A DNA stretch of 64,000 nucleotides from Candidatus Pristimantibacillus lignocellulolyticus (GTDB taxonomy: Bacteria > Bacillota > Bacilli > Paenibacillales > Paenibacillaceae): NCBI GenBank assembly GCA_023639215.1, contig CP097899.1, positions 1,556,501-1,620,500 of the forward strand. Reading direction: 5' to 3'. Below, piece after piece: positions 1 through 8,622 of this stretch. The position numbers and the translations under genes are program-made. The stretch's first letter is position 1. The number at the start of each line of letters is the position of its first letter. The notes beneath the pieces were generated by a model. That model was given only the letters and a program-made list of their open reading frames with translations. It had not been told where the DNA came from and did not search any database.

Positions 1-456
1 CGAACGCCTGTATGGATACAAACCGGACTTGATATTAAAGAAGCGTTCGATCCACAGGATCGGGATCAACTTCAAGTAAATCCTCACCCGTATGTCAGTG
101 TTATTCTAGATGCGGTCAACCAACTAGGATTCCGTACTCGTGAGGTAACTTGCGAATACTCACCTCGTTATAGTAGAAGTAGCGAATTGCCTTTCATTCA
201 AGAATTTGAATTCGTCACTACCTCACAGTTCCGGAATCAACTGGACGAATTAGAAATTATTTTTTATCCAGATGATAATGGTGTTGACTTGCTCCTGCAA
301 ATCGATCGTAAGGCACGTGGGTTAGCTGGCTTGTTCTCTGAAGCGTTGGATACGGATGAGAGTTTTGTAAGGATGCGATTCAATCGTAATCAACTTGCTT
401 ACGGAGCTAACTCCGTTGCCGGCCTGCTCTCCGATACAATTCGCAAGTACGTGTAA
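1..456 (+). CDS. spo0M: Sporulation-control protein Spo0M, 5' end outside the window
   Basis: The frame is open from the first base, so this is the C-terminal about 151 residues of a longer gene. It ends with a taa stop. The visible part reads like the second half of Spo0M: a GLDIKEAFDP stretch, then HPYVSVILDAVNQLGF, PFIQEFEFV, and a DELEIIFYPDDNGVDLLLQID stretch followed by an RKARGL turn. Spo0M is an arrestin-like cytosolic protein that affects entry into sporulation in Bacillus. The internal ATG at 187 is not the real start, because coding similarity continues upstream of it. A strong hairpin follows at 499-527. Family assignment is from recalled sequence features. Confidence 0.85.
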   Translation, partial: RTPVWIQTGLDIKEAFDPQDRDQLQVNPHPYVSVILDAVNQLGFRTREVTCEYSPRYSRSSELPFIQEFEFVTTSQFRNQLDELEIIFYPDDNGVDLLLQIDRKARGLAGLFSEALDTDESFVRMRFNRNQLAYGANSVAGLLSDTIRKYV

Positions 457-498
457 ACCAATGTACTCATATATATAACATTTATAATAGTTTAGACA

Positions 499-527
499 AG
501 AAGCCACTCCTTGATGGAGTGGCTTCT
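499..527. terminator. Intrinsic terminator shared by spo0M and the convergent gene
   Basis: A perfect 12-bp stem (agaagccactcc paired with ggagtggcttct) with a 5-nt loop lies between two convergent genes. The T-rich flank is modest on both sides, so it probably works in both directions. Confidence 0.75.
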
Positions 528-566
528 TATAATTGAACTTTTCTCCTAGAAGAAATAAAGTAAATC

Positions 567-1355
567 TTAAGGTCTCATTTCATAAAAACCATACTTAATA
601 GAACTAACTAGCCAGTGATCGCCCTTTTTCACTAGTAGACTTTCCTCCGTATCGTATCCTACTCCGTTGAATACTTCTCTATAGATTTTCATAGTGGTGT
701 CGCTTGGGTAGAAATACATAGGAGTATCAACGTCTTGAAAACGAACCGTTGAATTCAAGCCGCCTTCTCTAATGAGCGAGTTAATCATTATGTCTGTAAA
801 ATATGGCTTCAAGTAGGTTCTCTTTTGAGAAACGTTAGCCATATTCTCTGCTTTACTAATAGCCCCATTCAGCAGTGCAAACCCTTCCGTATCAATGATT
901 GGCTGTGCGTAGACACCGATATAAGGCACCATATCCTCTAGGTAGGCAATCCGACTATTTTTGTACCAATTAACATGGTAACCGAAAGCCTCCCCAATAT
1001 ATCTTAATGGAAGGTAGGTTCTACCTTTCTCTACTTGTGGTATCACATCCATATGGATAGTTTTATCGCCTACAAGCATATCCTTTGAGCCAACCTTCAC
1101 TACTATAGTTACATCATCTTTCGTCAAGGTCGCTGTTTTGTTCTGACTGCTCCAAGTAACCTTTGCATCTAACTTCTCACCGATCGAGCGAAGCGGAGCG
1201 AATACTCTTCCATCCTGTAGCTTACCGTCGTAAATATTGCGATCTACAGCCTCTGTACTTGCCGCATTCACGATATAACTTGGCGTCTGCAGAAACATCC
1301 CTGCTGCGACTAATCCAATGAATGATAATCTCAATTTATTTCCTATACTCATCAT
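567..1355 (-). CDS. Secreted stalk-domain (copper amine oxidase N-terminal-like) protein
   Basis: The start is placed at the ATG at 1355 because an AAAGGAG ribosome site sits 5 nt upstream; a longer frame to 1403 lacks one. The product is about 262 residues. An N-terminal signal peptide (basic start, hydrophobic core LSFIGLVAAGMFL, then VNAAS) is followed by a stalk domain of the copper amine oxidase N-terminal family (FAPLRSIGEKLDAKVTW, then TYLPLRYIGEAFGYHVNW). This domain is very common in Paenibacillus exported proteins and usually mediates surface interactions; it does not bind copper catalytically here. The C-terminal half (about residues 150-262) is a small alpha+beta domain I do not recognise. 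Monocistronic, convergent with spo0M. Confidence 0.75.
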   Translation of the reverse strand: MMSIGNKLRLSFIGLVAAGMFLQTPSYIVNAASTEAVDRNIYDGKLQDGRVFAPLRSIGEKLDAKVTWSSQNKTATLTKDDVTIVVKVGSKDMLVGDKTIHMDVIPQVEKGRTYLPLRYIGEAFGYHVNWYKNSRIAYLEDMVPYIGVYAQPIIDTEGFALLNGAISKAENMANVSQKRTYLKPYFTDIMINSLIREGGLNSTVRFQDVDTPMYFYPSDTTMKIYREVFNGVGYDTEESLLVKKGDHWLVSSIKYGFYEMRP

Positions 1356-1445
1356 GCGATCTCCTTTCCTATGTATATATACTTTTACGCAAAATTTCTT
1401 CAAGAGTTGTCATATAATAGTTACATGTAATAGAAGGTAAAGAAT

Positions 1446-1486
1446 AAAAGACGACCAGCCTATTTATCATTGGCCAGTCGTCTTTT
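1446..1486 (-). terminator. Terminator after the small gene at 1514-1840
   Basis: Arms aaaagacgac and gtcgtctttt flank a 21-nt loop that can itself pair partly (cagcc with ggc). It lies 27 nt past the stop of the upstream minus-strand gene and ends in a run of T. Confidence 0.65.
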
Positions 1487-1513
1487 CATGTTCAGCAGCT
1501 ACTCTTAATAATA

Positions 1514-1840
1514 TTACCGGCGGCGTCTAATAGCACTTGTAACGCGCGTCACTTGAAACCTATTTACCCCAACCTGTATTATGGCAAACTGACTGTAAGA
1601 AGTGCCAGAAGAAGTATAGGGTTCAGCTTGAATATTTCCACTCGGTGTTCTAACCGTTGCGGTAATTCTAGTCACCAAACAGACTCCACGGCTAGAAGCT
1701 CTCCAAGTCTCATCACGCTGTACACTATAATTGTCGTTGCTACAAAAAATGGATGCATATTCAACTGTCCCAAACGCATTAAACGAAGTGGAGTTAAATA
1801 TTTGAACAGGATCATAACCGTTAGGTCTTCCAATTCCCAT
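1514..1840 (-). CDS. Small protein of unknown function
   Basis: 108 residues. The ATG at 1840 is preceded by a very good ribosome site (GGGAGG, 8 nt before the start) and the gene is followed by a terminator, so it is likely real. There is no signal peptide, membrane segment or known motif. The sequence is rich in Ser/Thr and aromatic residues with alternating hydrophobic positions (TRITATVRTP, FAIIQVGVNRFQVTRV), suggesting a small beta-rich fold, and it ends in a very basic tail (IRRRR). It could be a spore-coat or phage-tail-like small protein, but nothing in the sequence proves that. Confidence 0.5.
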   Translation of the reverse strand: MGIGRPNGYDPVQIFNSTSFNAFGTVEYASIFCSNDNYSVQRDETWRASSRGVCLVTRITATVRTPSGNIQAEPYTSSGTSYSQFAIIQVGVNRFQVTRVTSAIRRRR

Positions 1841-1978
1841 TTCTAAAACCTCCCTTAATGATATTGTTCAGTAAATGCATTATGAATCGTTTTGGTAAGG
1901 TATAAATGTGGACAAGAAAAAAAAGCGCGTTTGTCCGGTGATCGCTAGGATACGTAAGCTTATGATGCTGTACCCCAA

Positions 1979-2010
1979 ACAAAAAAGAACCACCCTCGTA
2001 GGTGGTTCTT
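1979..2010 (-). terminator. Second hairpin terminator downstream of the hybrid kinase
   Basis: A 10-bp perfect stem (aagaaccacc/ggtggttctt) with a 6-nt loop. Read on the minus strand it is followed by a run of seven T. No gene ends close to it, so it probably backs up the terminator at 2165-2196. The rest of 1841-2308 holds only the rlmH-end repeat at 2118-2149 and that terminator. Confidence 0.6.
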
Positions 2011-2117
2011 GAACTATAGCTCTAATGTAGAAACCCTCATCTAGGTGTCTTCATGATTTCCAAATCATCCACCAGCGAGTGTTATTACTATGCTTCGTAA
2101 GGCTTCTTGAAAAAAAT

Positions 2118-2149
2118 TTCGCCCTACTTATGATACGGTTCAGCTTAAC
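2118..2149 (-). repeat. rlmH-end (att-like) repeat, copy A
   Basis: On the minus strand this copy reads GCTGAACCGTATCATAAGTA followed by GGGCGAAA. It would encode AEPYHK and a stop, matching the last codons of rlmH. The 20-base core GAACCGTATCATAAGTAGGG is identical to copies C and D. It lies 16 nt beyond the kinase terminator. This is the leftmost clear copy. Confidence 0.8.
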
Positions 2150-2164
2150 GGGTCTATCGGCGAA

Positions 2165-2196
2165 AAATACTAAAGGAGCTGTCGTGACAGCTCCTC
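2165..2196 (-). terminator. Terminator of the hybrid sensor kinase
   Basis: A 10-bp perfect stem (aggagctgtc/gacagctcct) with a 2-nt loop, followed on the minus strand by a T-rich stretch. It is about 110 nt past the kinase stop. Confidence 0.7.
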
Positions 2197-2308
2197 TAGT
2201 TGCTTTGAAATAGACCGTAAATGCTGAATCGGGCATCATAGGCTATTTTCATTCCGCCAAATCTCCAATTTAACTGTAGTCGAGATCCATGCTTTCCTTA
2301 TTCTTGTT

Positions 2309-5300
2309 CTACAACATCCCGCTATTCAACTTGTTATGTACATGAAAAGTTACCTTTGTCCCTGTACCTAACGTACTTGTGATATGAAGTCCTGTTCCGA
2401 AGTGCCGTTTTAATCGCTGATCCGTATTAATCAATCCGACGCCTGAATGACTATCTGCTTTTCTTTCTAATATTCGTTGCAATTGAGCCTCGTCTATTCC
2501 GTCCCCATCGTCTTCAACGTTTATCTCTGCATGCATCTCATAGACAAGAATCCGAATTAGAATCGTTCCTCCACGATTGCGCTTCATTATGCCATGTCTT
2601 ATCGCATTTTCAACGAGAGGCTGGATCGTAAGAAATGGGACTTTTATGTCCCCGCTGCCATCTATCTCCCAAATAATCTGTAACCTTTCTTCAAACCGAG
2701 CCTTTTCAATATATAGATAAGAACGAACTAGACTTAACTCCTCTTCGATCGGAACAAGCCTATCCATATTTTGAAATTTAAATTTATTCCTCAAAAAATT
2801 GCTGAATTCATCGAGCAAATTACGCATCTTATCCAAATCAATATCGCTTAAAGCTGCTACAGCATTCAACGCATTAAATATAAAATGAGGCTGGATTTGC
2901 GCTTGCAGCCATGCAGCTTCTAATCGCAGTTGTTCCCTAACGGATTGTTTAATCGTAGTTAACGCCTCGATCCGCGATCTTATTTCTATTGCTTCCACTG
3001 GCTTCGTCACATAATCGTTTGCCCCCGCTATAAAACCGCTCTGAATATCTTTCGGTTGGCTTCTTGCGGTAAGGAGCAATACCGGGAGCTCCGTAAGTGT
3101 AAAACGCTCACGAATCATTCGTGTCAGTTCATAACCGGACATTTGCGGCATCATGATATCTGAGATGACCAGATCCCATTCCTTTGTATCTAGTACAGCC
3201 AACGCTTCTTTACCGCTCGTTACCATTATTACCTCATATTCGTCCGGTGGTAGTATGGCTTCAAGCACTTGAAGGTTGATAGGATCATCATCAACAATTA
3301 ATAGGATCGGACGTTCACGATTCATTTCTAATAAAGTTGTTGGTTTCGCAGCTATCGGAATATCTGCCTTTTCCGCTTTTATCGAAACATTTTCTTGAAT
3401 CGGCTTGAATTGTAATGGTAAAGAATCAAATGAGTTCATCACATCATTCTCTTCCTCCGTTCCCAAACCTGCTAGCTCTAATGAAAATGTAAATGTTGAG
3501 CCTTCTCCTAAAGCAGAAGACACATCTAACGTACCCCCATGAAGCTCAACCAGTTGCTTGCTTATGCTTAAACCTAACCCAAAGCCTCCTTCAATCATGG
3601 TCACACTCGTACTGCCTTGCTCATACGGACGGTATAAGCGCTTAAGCATGTGCTCATCCATTCCGATCCCCGTATCAGCAATCACAATATACGCTCTTCC
3701 GTCTTTGGCAAAAGCTTGAATCGAAATTGTCCCTTCATTCGTATATTTCACAGCATTATGAAGTAGATTGAACACGATTTGGATCACTCGATTCTCATCT
3801 GCAATTACTGGGGGAAAATCTTCCGAAATCTGATTTGCAATTTGGACAGACTTTACTTCTGCATTAAATTGCAGCATATCTATTACTCCGGTCACGATTG
3901 GCTGAATAAATATGACTTTTTTCTGAAGACGCGGATTGCCTTCCTGTAAGCTCATTACATCAATTAAGTCGTTTAATATCCATGTCAACCGACGTCCTAC
4001 AGATAAGACCATTTCAAGCTCCTTGATGCTCCGTTCCTGCAATATATGCTGCTCCCTTTGTAACACAGATTGTGACATGTTAAGAATGCTATGCAGCGGA
4101 TTTTTAAATTCATGCGAAGTGTTTGCCAGAAATTGATCCTTATGATCATTCATTCTTTGCAAGGTTGCAGCAAGCTCTTTGGTGTTCGCATGCATGATAA
4201 AGTAATCTTTAAACCATACAGAGGCTAAACAAGCCATCGCAATAATCATATCGAACGGATAGTAGACAAGACTCAAACCTCTATCCAGCAAGATTAACGA
4301 CCAAAGAGCATGGTTCATCAACGCAAGAAAAGAGAAAAGCAGTAAAAAATTTCTCTTTAAATCTTTAATTACTTTTTTAAATATCGTAATCAGCGTTATA
4401 ACTGCAGCAATACCACCTAATACATAATAAATAGGGAAGAGCATGATCACCTGAGTTGGATTTAAAAACAACGTGATGCCGGCAGTCCCTAGATTCATTA
4501 TTTTATAGACAGGGTACATCCTACGCCAATATGGAAGCTCGCGATGATTCGTACACTGGAGCAAAGCATAGGCTGCAATAACGAAAGCAATATTAGTCAG
4601 CCTAAAATCCCAATTAATCCCAATGTAAAACAACTGATGGAACAACTTCTCATCCGTACTAAAGACACTCGTGATCGCTACACATAATGCAAGCAAACTA
4701 AAATAAAGTAGCTTCTTTTCCTTATTTCCTAGTAAATATAAAATAAGTGCATAGACAGCATGCATAATAAAAATAATCGCTGCCAAAAACTGCATAAAAA
4801 TGGAAGCTTTCATATCTTTGGCAATGGCTTCTTCTGAACCAAATTTAATGGATCTGACAATGCCCCCGCTTCGACTATCGACATAATTTGCCGCCTGAAT
4901 GACGAGTTCGATTACACCTTTGTCATCTGCTGTAAAGGTTGTAGAATAAGGTAGGTCCTTCGAGATATATTCATCCTTTGTTGTCGCCACCTGTCCGGAT
5001 TTAGTAAGTAATCGACCGTTTACATATAATTCTGATGCAGTGCGTACGCTGGGTACACGAATACTATAATTAAGATGCTTCGCTGGGTCTACATAAAGAA
5101 GCAAACGATAAGAGCCATGCCCGTATGGAGATGGCTTGTCAGCATGCAAAACTTCACTCCATCCTCCCGGTACCTGAATATGCCTTGGCGCATTATCGCC
5201 TAACAATTGTTGCCGACTACCATCTATCAACCATTGCGAGGGATAAAACTCCCATTCCCCATCAAGTAAGAGAATGTTGCCATCTTCTGCATTCCAATTA

Positions 5301-5458
5301 CGCAAATCGATTTGCCCATTATGAATTGACGCCTGTTTGGGAACATTAAACGTTTCCATCCATATAAAGCGCAAACCGGTTAAAACAACTAATATGAACA
5401 CAAGCAATAATATAATATAGCTCTTTTTCATTTGATATTTGGATGAGTGAGTTTCCAA
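2309..5458 (-). CDS. Orphan hybrid sensor histidine kinase with 7TMR-DISM input and two kinase modules
   Basis: About 1049 residues; starts with TTG at 5458 (GGGGAG 9 nt upstream), with an alternative ATG at 5431. Order of domains: one membrane segment (13-32); an extracellular jelly-roll region of the 7TMR-DISM extracellular type (about 45-210); a block of seven membrane segments (about 218-425); HisKA with phospho-acceptor H449 in HEFKNPLH; an HATPase (N box HNAVKY, G boxes DTGIGM and GFGLGL); a receiver domain with D767 in SDIMMP; then a second, LytS-type kinase with H858 in QPHFIFNAL and its own ATPase (NAIRHG). The protein can thus phosphorylate through two chemically different kinase families. 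No response-regulator gene is adjacent, so its output partner is elsewhere. The ligand is unknown. Confidence 0.9.
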   Translation of the reverse strand: METHSSKYQMKKSYIILLLVFILVVLTGLRFIWMETFNVPKQASIHNGQIDLRNWNAEDGNILLLDGEWEFYPSQWLIDGSRQQLLGDNAPRHIQVPGGWSEVLHADKPSPYGHGSYRLLLYVDPAKHLNYSIRVPSVRTASELYVNGRLLTKSGQVATTKDEYISKDLPYSTTFTADDKGVIELVIQAANYVDSRSGGIVRSIKFGSEEAIAKDMKASIFMQFLAAIIFIMHAVYALILYLLGNKEKKLLYFSLLALCVAITSVFSTDEKLFHQLFYIGINWDFRLTNIAFVIAAYALLQCTNHRELPYWRRMYPVYKIMNLGTAGITLFLNPTQVIMLFPIYYVLGGIAAVITLITIFKKVIKDLKRNFLLLFSFLALMNHALWSLILLDRGLSLVYYPFDMIIAMACLASVWFKDYFIMHANTKELAATLQRMNDHKDQFLANTSHEFKNPLHSILNMSQSVLQREQHILQERSIKELEMVLSVGRRLTWILNDLIDVMSLQEGNPRLQKKVIFIQPIVTGVIDMLQFNAEVKSVQIANQISEDFPPVIADENRVIQIVFNLLHNAVKYTNEGTISIQAFAKDGRAYIVIADTGIGMDEHMLKRLYRPYEQGSTSVTMIEGGFGLGLSISKQLVELHGGTLDVSSALGEGSTFTFSLELAGLGTEEENDVMNSFDSLPLQFKPIQENVSIKAEKADIPIAAKPTTLLEMNRERPILLIVDDDPINLQVLEAILPPDEYEVIMVTSGKEALAVLDTKEWDLVISDIMMPQMSGYELTRMIRERFTLTELPVLLLTARSQPKDIQSGFIAGANDYVTKPVEAIEIRSRIEALTTIKQSVREQLRLEAAWLQAQIQPHFIFNALNAVAALSDIDLDKMRNLLDEFSNFLRNKFKFQNMDRLVPIEEELSLVRSYLYIEKARFEERLQIIWEIDGSGDIKVPFLTIQPLVENAIRHGIMKRNRGGTILIRILVYEMHAEINVEDDGDGIDEAQLQRILERKADSHSGVGLINTDQRLKRHFGTGLHITSTLGTGTKVTFHVHNKLNSGML

Positions 5459-5852
5459 GAAGTATTTCTCCCCTAGTCATTTTCTTTTAAGACATCTAAA
5501 TAAGCACTCTCCATAATTTACCACAGTTAATATAGCAGAGAAACGGAAGATAGAGACATCTTTATGTCTATTATGTAGAAATACCTACTTGGAATTTCGC
5601 GAGTTTGTTGTTCAAAGGTAATTTCAAGGTACAGTAAAGCTGAGGTCCTCGAGCACGCAAGCGAGCCCCCCGTATTGTACATTCCTTTTCACTACTAATG
5701 AAGTTCCTTATTGATTATATGTTGTGACTTCCTTTGTACAACACCCATCCGAGAATAGATATGCGACGGCCTTGCAATCTCCCCTGCATCACTCACTACT
5801 ACTGCTGTTATGATAAGAATAACCACACGCCTTGGGGGATTAAGCTAATTAA
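5459..5852. other. Gene-poor spacer upstream of the hybrid kinase
   Basis: This stretch should contain the kinase promoter, but no convincing -35/-10 pair was found. A minus-strand frame is open for 50 codons (5844-5695) and includes a protein-like stretch (SDAGEIARPSHIYSRMG), but it has no start codon or ribosome site. It may be a gene remnant left beside the repeat at 5853 or chance. Confidence 0.4.
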
Positions 5853-5884
5853 TTCTCCCTATTTATGATACGGTTCACCTTAAC
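5853..5884 (-). repeat. rlmH-end (att-like) repeat, copy B
   Basis: On the minus strand it reads GGTGAACCGTATCATAAATA followed by GGGAGAATT, encoding GEPYHK and a stop. It differs from the core of copies A, C and D by one base (AAA for AAG). It lies about 30 nt past the stop of the phosphotransferase gene. Confidence 0.8.
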
Positions 5885-5915
5885 ATCTGTGGAGCAAACG
5901 TTTGGGATTACATAT

Positions 5916-6953
5916 TTAATTTATCTTATCATTTTCCACAGGTTCGATCACTTCGTATAAAAATGAATTACCGTTTAAATATTCTCTTATGTATGCTTGG
6001 GCATATTTTTGTTCATCGATTAAACTGGCTGCTTCTCTTGGATCAGAGGCATGATGGCAGTAGTTCTCGATCATGAACATGATGAAAAAACATTCCAGAT
6101 CCCGAATATAGTCCATTTCTAACTTCCTAATACTCTCATAACCTTGGATAAGCATCCATCGATGCTTCGGCCAAAGCTCCAATAGGGTGCCTGCTATATC
6201 GTAGAGATAATATCCGTACCCACATCTTCCAAAATCAATCGGATAGGGTTGATTGTCCTTAAAAACCATATTACCGGTATGTAAATCAGCATGAATGAGC
6301 CCATAGTTATGTTCACATGGATCCATAGTGGTAAGTTGGGATACAACCTTCTCAGCTGCATCTTGATACAGCTTCCATCCCTCATCGGATAAAAAATGTT
6401 CATAATAACGTTCCAACTTAGCCATTTCACGTTTAAAACTTTCTACTCCCCAAGTAGGTCTTATAAAATCAGAAGGTGGATTGAAATCCTTTGCTGCTGC
6501 ATGGAGCCTGCTTATCAACACACCCATATTATATGCTTGACTATCCGTAAATTCACCTGTTGCTTTTTCACCCTCTATCCATCGCATCATCGTTACATAA
6601 GGGTGCCTATATCCTATTTCAGTTTCAATGTCCAATACATAAATATCATCACAACTTGCGATCCCTTCTGGTACATTTAGATCTTTCGATTTGTTCAGTT
6701 CCTGTAACAGTAGGAGTTCCGAACGAATTTCCTCTCTACTCAACCTATCAGAATGAATCCGAAGTAAATAACGTTGCCCCTTACACGCTTCAATTTTATA
6801 GGTTATTGTATCCGATAGCTGAATAAATTGAATGCATTCCCATTCTATGTCGTAATGTTGTAACGCCAACAAAGCAACTTTCCTTGATCTATCTAGCAAA
6901 GAACGCCTTTTCTCATCCGTATCGTACGTATCATATTGAAAAAATTCATTCAT
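5916..6953 (-). CDS. APH-fold phosphotransferase family protein
   Basis: 345 residues; ATG preceded by AAGGAGG. It has the kinase fold of the aminoglycoside phosphotransferase/homoserine kinase/choline kinase group: the catalytic loop LIHADLHTGNMVF around residue 223 with Asp and Asn in HxDxxxxN, and a metal-binding Asp in PIDFGRCGYG. The N-terminal lobe contains a nucleotide-binding beta hairpin (TYKIEACKGQRYLLRI). The C-terminal helices (about 270-345) resemble the stress-kinase/homoserine-kinase-like branch. The substrate cannot be read from sequence, so aminoglycoside resistance should not be assumed. It sits in the same block as GNAT and CD3324-type genes between repeats B and C. Confidence 0.8.
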   Translation of the reverse strand: MNEFFQYDTYDTDEKRRSLLDRSRKVALLALQHYDIEWECIQFIQLSDTITYKIEACKGQRYLLRIHSDRLSREEIRSELLLLQELNKSKDLNVPEGIASCDDIYVLDIETEIGYRHPYVTMMRWIEGEKATGEFTDSQAYNMGVLISRLHAAAKDFNPPSDFIRPTWGVESFKREMAKLERYYEHFLSDEGWKLYQDAAEKVVSQLTTMDPCEHNYGLIHADLHTGNMVFKDNQPYPIDFGRCGYGYYLYDIAGTLLELWPKHRWMLIQGYESIRKLEMDYIRDLECFFIMFMIENYCHHASDPREAASLIDEQKYAQAYIREYLNGNSFLYEVIEPVENDKIN

Positions 6954-7039
6954 ATGCTGTCCTCCTTAAAACTATTATCTATTTAGCATTTATTTAGGTT
7001 TATAGATTAACTGGCAAAACATCTATAAACCCGCTCGAG

Positions 7040-7576
7040 TTATCTACAGAAACGAAAGACAAGTTTCTCACCGTCTTCGTAATAATGACCCAATTGTTCC
7101 GTATATTCGCCGTTCGTACATATATTTAGTGTCTTTCGCCAAAAATTTTGTGCACGCTTATTTCGGTTCGTAGGATTCGTCTGTAACTCCCAGTAGCCCG
7201 GCATTCTGTCAATCAACTGCCGGATTGCTTGTTCTCCTACTCCTTTTCCTCGATATGTGCGTAAAAGAAAGAATTCATTTAAATAGTAATTAATGTAGGA
7301 TGGACTTGGTGTATAGGGTGGAGTGGCCACAAAGGCAAATCCAGCAGGGATATCATCGACCTTAATAAGGTAAGGAAATAGGACTCCTGGATGCTCCCAC
7401 CATACATTAAAAACAAGATTTTGTTCCGCTAACGTCCGAATATCACTTTCTTCAAATATGCCATAACGATTAATTTGGTGCCCCCATATTTCAGATAAAT
7501 CATGCAAATATAGAGGATAAATATTGTTAATAATAAATTTCTCTTCAATGCTACATAGCTGTAACTCCACCTTCAT
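7040..7576 (-). CDS. GNAT family N-acetyltransferase
   Basis: 178 residues, ATG with AGGAAG upstream. The C-terminal half holds the acetyl-CoA site typical of GNAT enzymes: the R/Q-x-x-G-x-G/A loop in RTYRGKGVGEQAI, followed by a helix and the ELQTNPTNRNKRAQNFWRK motif in which the Asn and Tyr/Trp positions match ribosomal or small-molecule acetyltransferases. The N-terminal half has aromatic residues that may bind the substrate, which is unknown. It is followed by the phosphotransferase gene after an 86-nt gap. Confidence 0.8.
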   Translation of the reverse strand: MKVELQLCSIEEKFIINNIYPLYLHDLSEIWGHQINRYGIFEESDIRTLAEQNLVFNVWWEHPGVLFPYLIKVDDIPAGFAFVATPPYTPSPSYINYYLNEFFLLRTYRGKGVGEQAIRQLIDRMPGYWELQTNPTNRNKRAQNFWRKTLNICTNGEYTEQLGHYYEDGEKLVFRFCR

Positions 7577-7718
7577 ATGTAATCACTTCCTAGTCTTCAG
7601 TATTTATTTAAAAGTATACAAACACTCTATCTCAAAAAGTAGGCAAACAATGTTTATAACTTTCTTATACACATATGAAAAGGCTCGTATCAGATTTATT
7701 TCCAATACGAGCCGCTCT

Positions 7719-7988
7719 CTATTTATCCTTTTTATAAACAATTTTCCTTATACTATCTTCAGATAAGCAGTAAGAGCACATGAGCTGATCAATACTGTGA
7801 CCCATTCTAAATAATTGCTTAATCTCTAGATTTCGTTTCTGAAAGTACTCTCTCTGCCCCGATACTTCCCCCCACTTTTTTCTACTGCCTTCTGGAGAAG
7901 GAACATAGACAATACTGCCGTGTACATACTTCTGAAGTTCATGGAGTAAATACTCGGGTAAGATTTGGCTTGCTGATATATATTTCAT
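7719..7988 (-). CDS. CD3324 family small HTH protein
   Basis: 89 residues with a good ribosome site (GAGGAAGG). The start MKYISASQILPEYLLHELQKYV, the SIVYVP beta strand, the RKKWGE motif and a C-terminal helix-turn-helix (IDQLMCSYCLSEDSIRKIVYK) match the CD3324 family found across Firmicutes. These proteins resemble the Mor/C DNA-binding group and are presumed transcription factors. There is no adjacent obvious target. Family assignment is from memory of its conserved pattern. Confidence 0.8.
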   Translation of the reverse strand: MKYISASQILPEYLLHELQKYVHGSIVYVPSPEGSRKKWGEVSGQREYFQKRNLEIKQLFRMGHSIDQLMCSYCLSEDSIRKIVYKKDK

Positions 7989-8083
7989 TGACTTTGCACC
8001 TTCCTCTGTAAATAGATGGATAGATTACAAAGCCCCTATGACAAACTTACTAACTTCAAAGATCTGTTCGGTTAGATAATCCT

Positions 8084-8133
8084 GCTCCATGCAAATAACC
8101 GCTTGTGTTTGTCACTTAGACTTTGCATGGAGC
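8084..8133. repeat. 12-bp inverted repeat in a spacer
   Basis: gctccatgcaaa and its exact reverse complement tttgcatggagc are 26 nt apart. There is no T run beside it, so it is not a classic terminator. It lies upstream of the CD3324-type gene and 150 nt from repeat copy C, so it may be a regulator site or an element end. Confidence 0.5.
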
Positions 8134-8280
8134 GAGTACTAAAACCTTGCATTGCGGATTTTTTCAAATACATACGGTTTTGGGTACTTATCATTACAAC
8201 TTCCTCTCTTTCTATAACTATTGTCTTACTATAATTAATTCTGTATGACGGATGTTAATTCCTTGTTTTTTACAATTTAT

Positions 8281-8306
8281 CCCTACTTATGATACGGTTC
8301 ACCGTA
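8281..8306 (-). repeat. rlmH-end (att-like) repeat, copy C
   Basis: On the minus strand it reads GGTGAACCGTATCATAAGTA followed by GGGATAAATT, encoding GEPYHK and a stop. The core is identical to copies A and D. It lies in the middle of a 634-nt stretch without an intact gene. Confidence 0.8.
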
Positions 8307-8417
8307 ATATATCTTAAGGAGATTTCGCAGAATAAACTACTTCAACTCATCTACACCATATTGTTTAAACATTTATTCTAACTTATTAATAATATAGTTT
8401 TTAGTCTTTTCAGTATT

Positions 8418-8534
8418 TCAAATATGTGATTTCTGTCGATACGTATAAATAATATTATTAAAGTTTCGTTTTGAAGTTGGGTACAAATCATTAAATAATT
8501 CTCTAGCAAGCTCCTTTAACGAAATACCATAAGC
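8418..8534 (-). pseudogene. Possible remnant of a coding sequence
   Basis: A minus-strand frame without a start codon encodes 38 residues of protein-like sequence (YGISLKELARELFNDLYPTS, then KRNFNNIIYTYRQKSHI) before a TGA. The ISLKELARELFN part resembles a helix-turn-helix segment. An in-frame TAG precedes it directly. It is too short to assign and may be the tail of a gene lost when cassettes recombined next to repeat C. Confidence 0.25.
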
Positions 8535-8622
8535 CTACAACTCTCCCTCAAGAAAAGATCAGGAAAACAATAGACCCAGATTTATGCAGTACCAAAAATC
8601 ATTTTAACGATTCTTTTGTTAT

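Noticed and set aside
1959..1980. Possible further decayed rlmH-end copy (cttatgatgctgtacccc)
   Set aside because: Only the centre cttatgat matches and the reading frame does not give the EPYHK ending, so it is too weak to count.
2051..2239. 62-codon minus-strand frame
   Set aside because: It spans a terminator hairpin and repeat copy A and has no coding character; the matching peptide part comes from the repeat.
5695..5844. 50-codon open stretch on the minus strand beside repeat B
   Set aside because: It has no start codon or ribosome site and no recognisable family; kept only as a note in the spacer entry.
5916..6953. Aminoglycoside resistance gene
   Set aside because: The fold is shared by many small-molecule and stress kinases, and no subgroup-specific motif for aminoglycosides was recognised.
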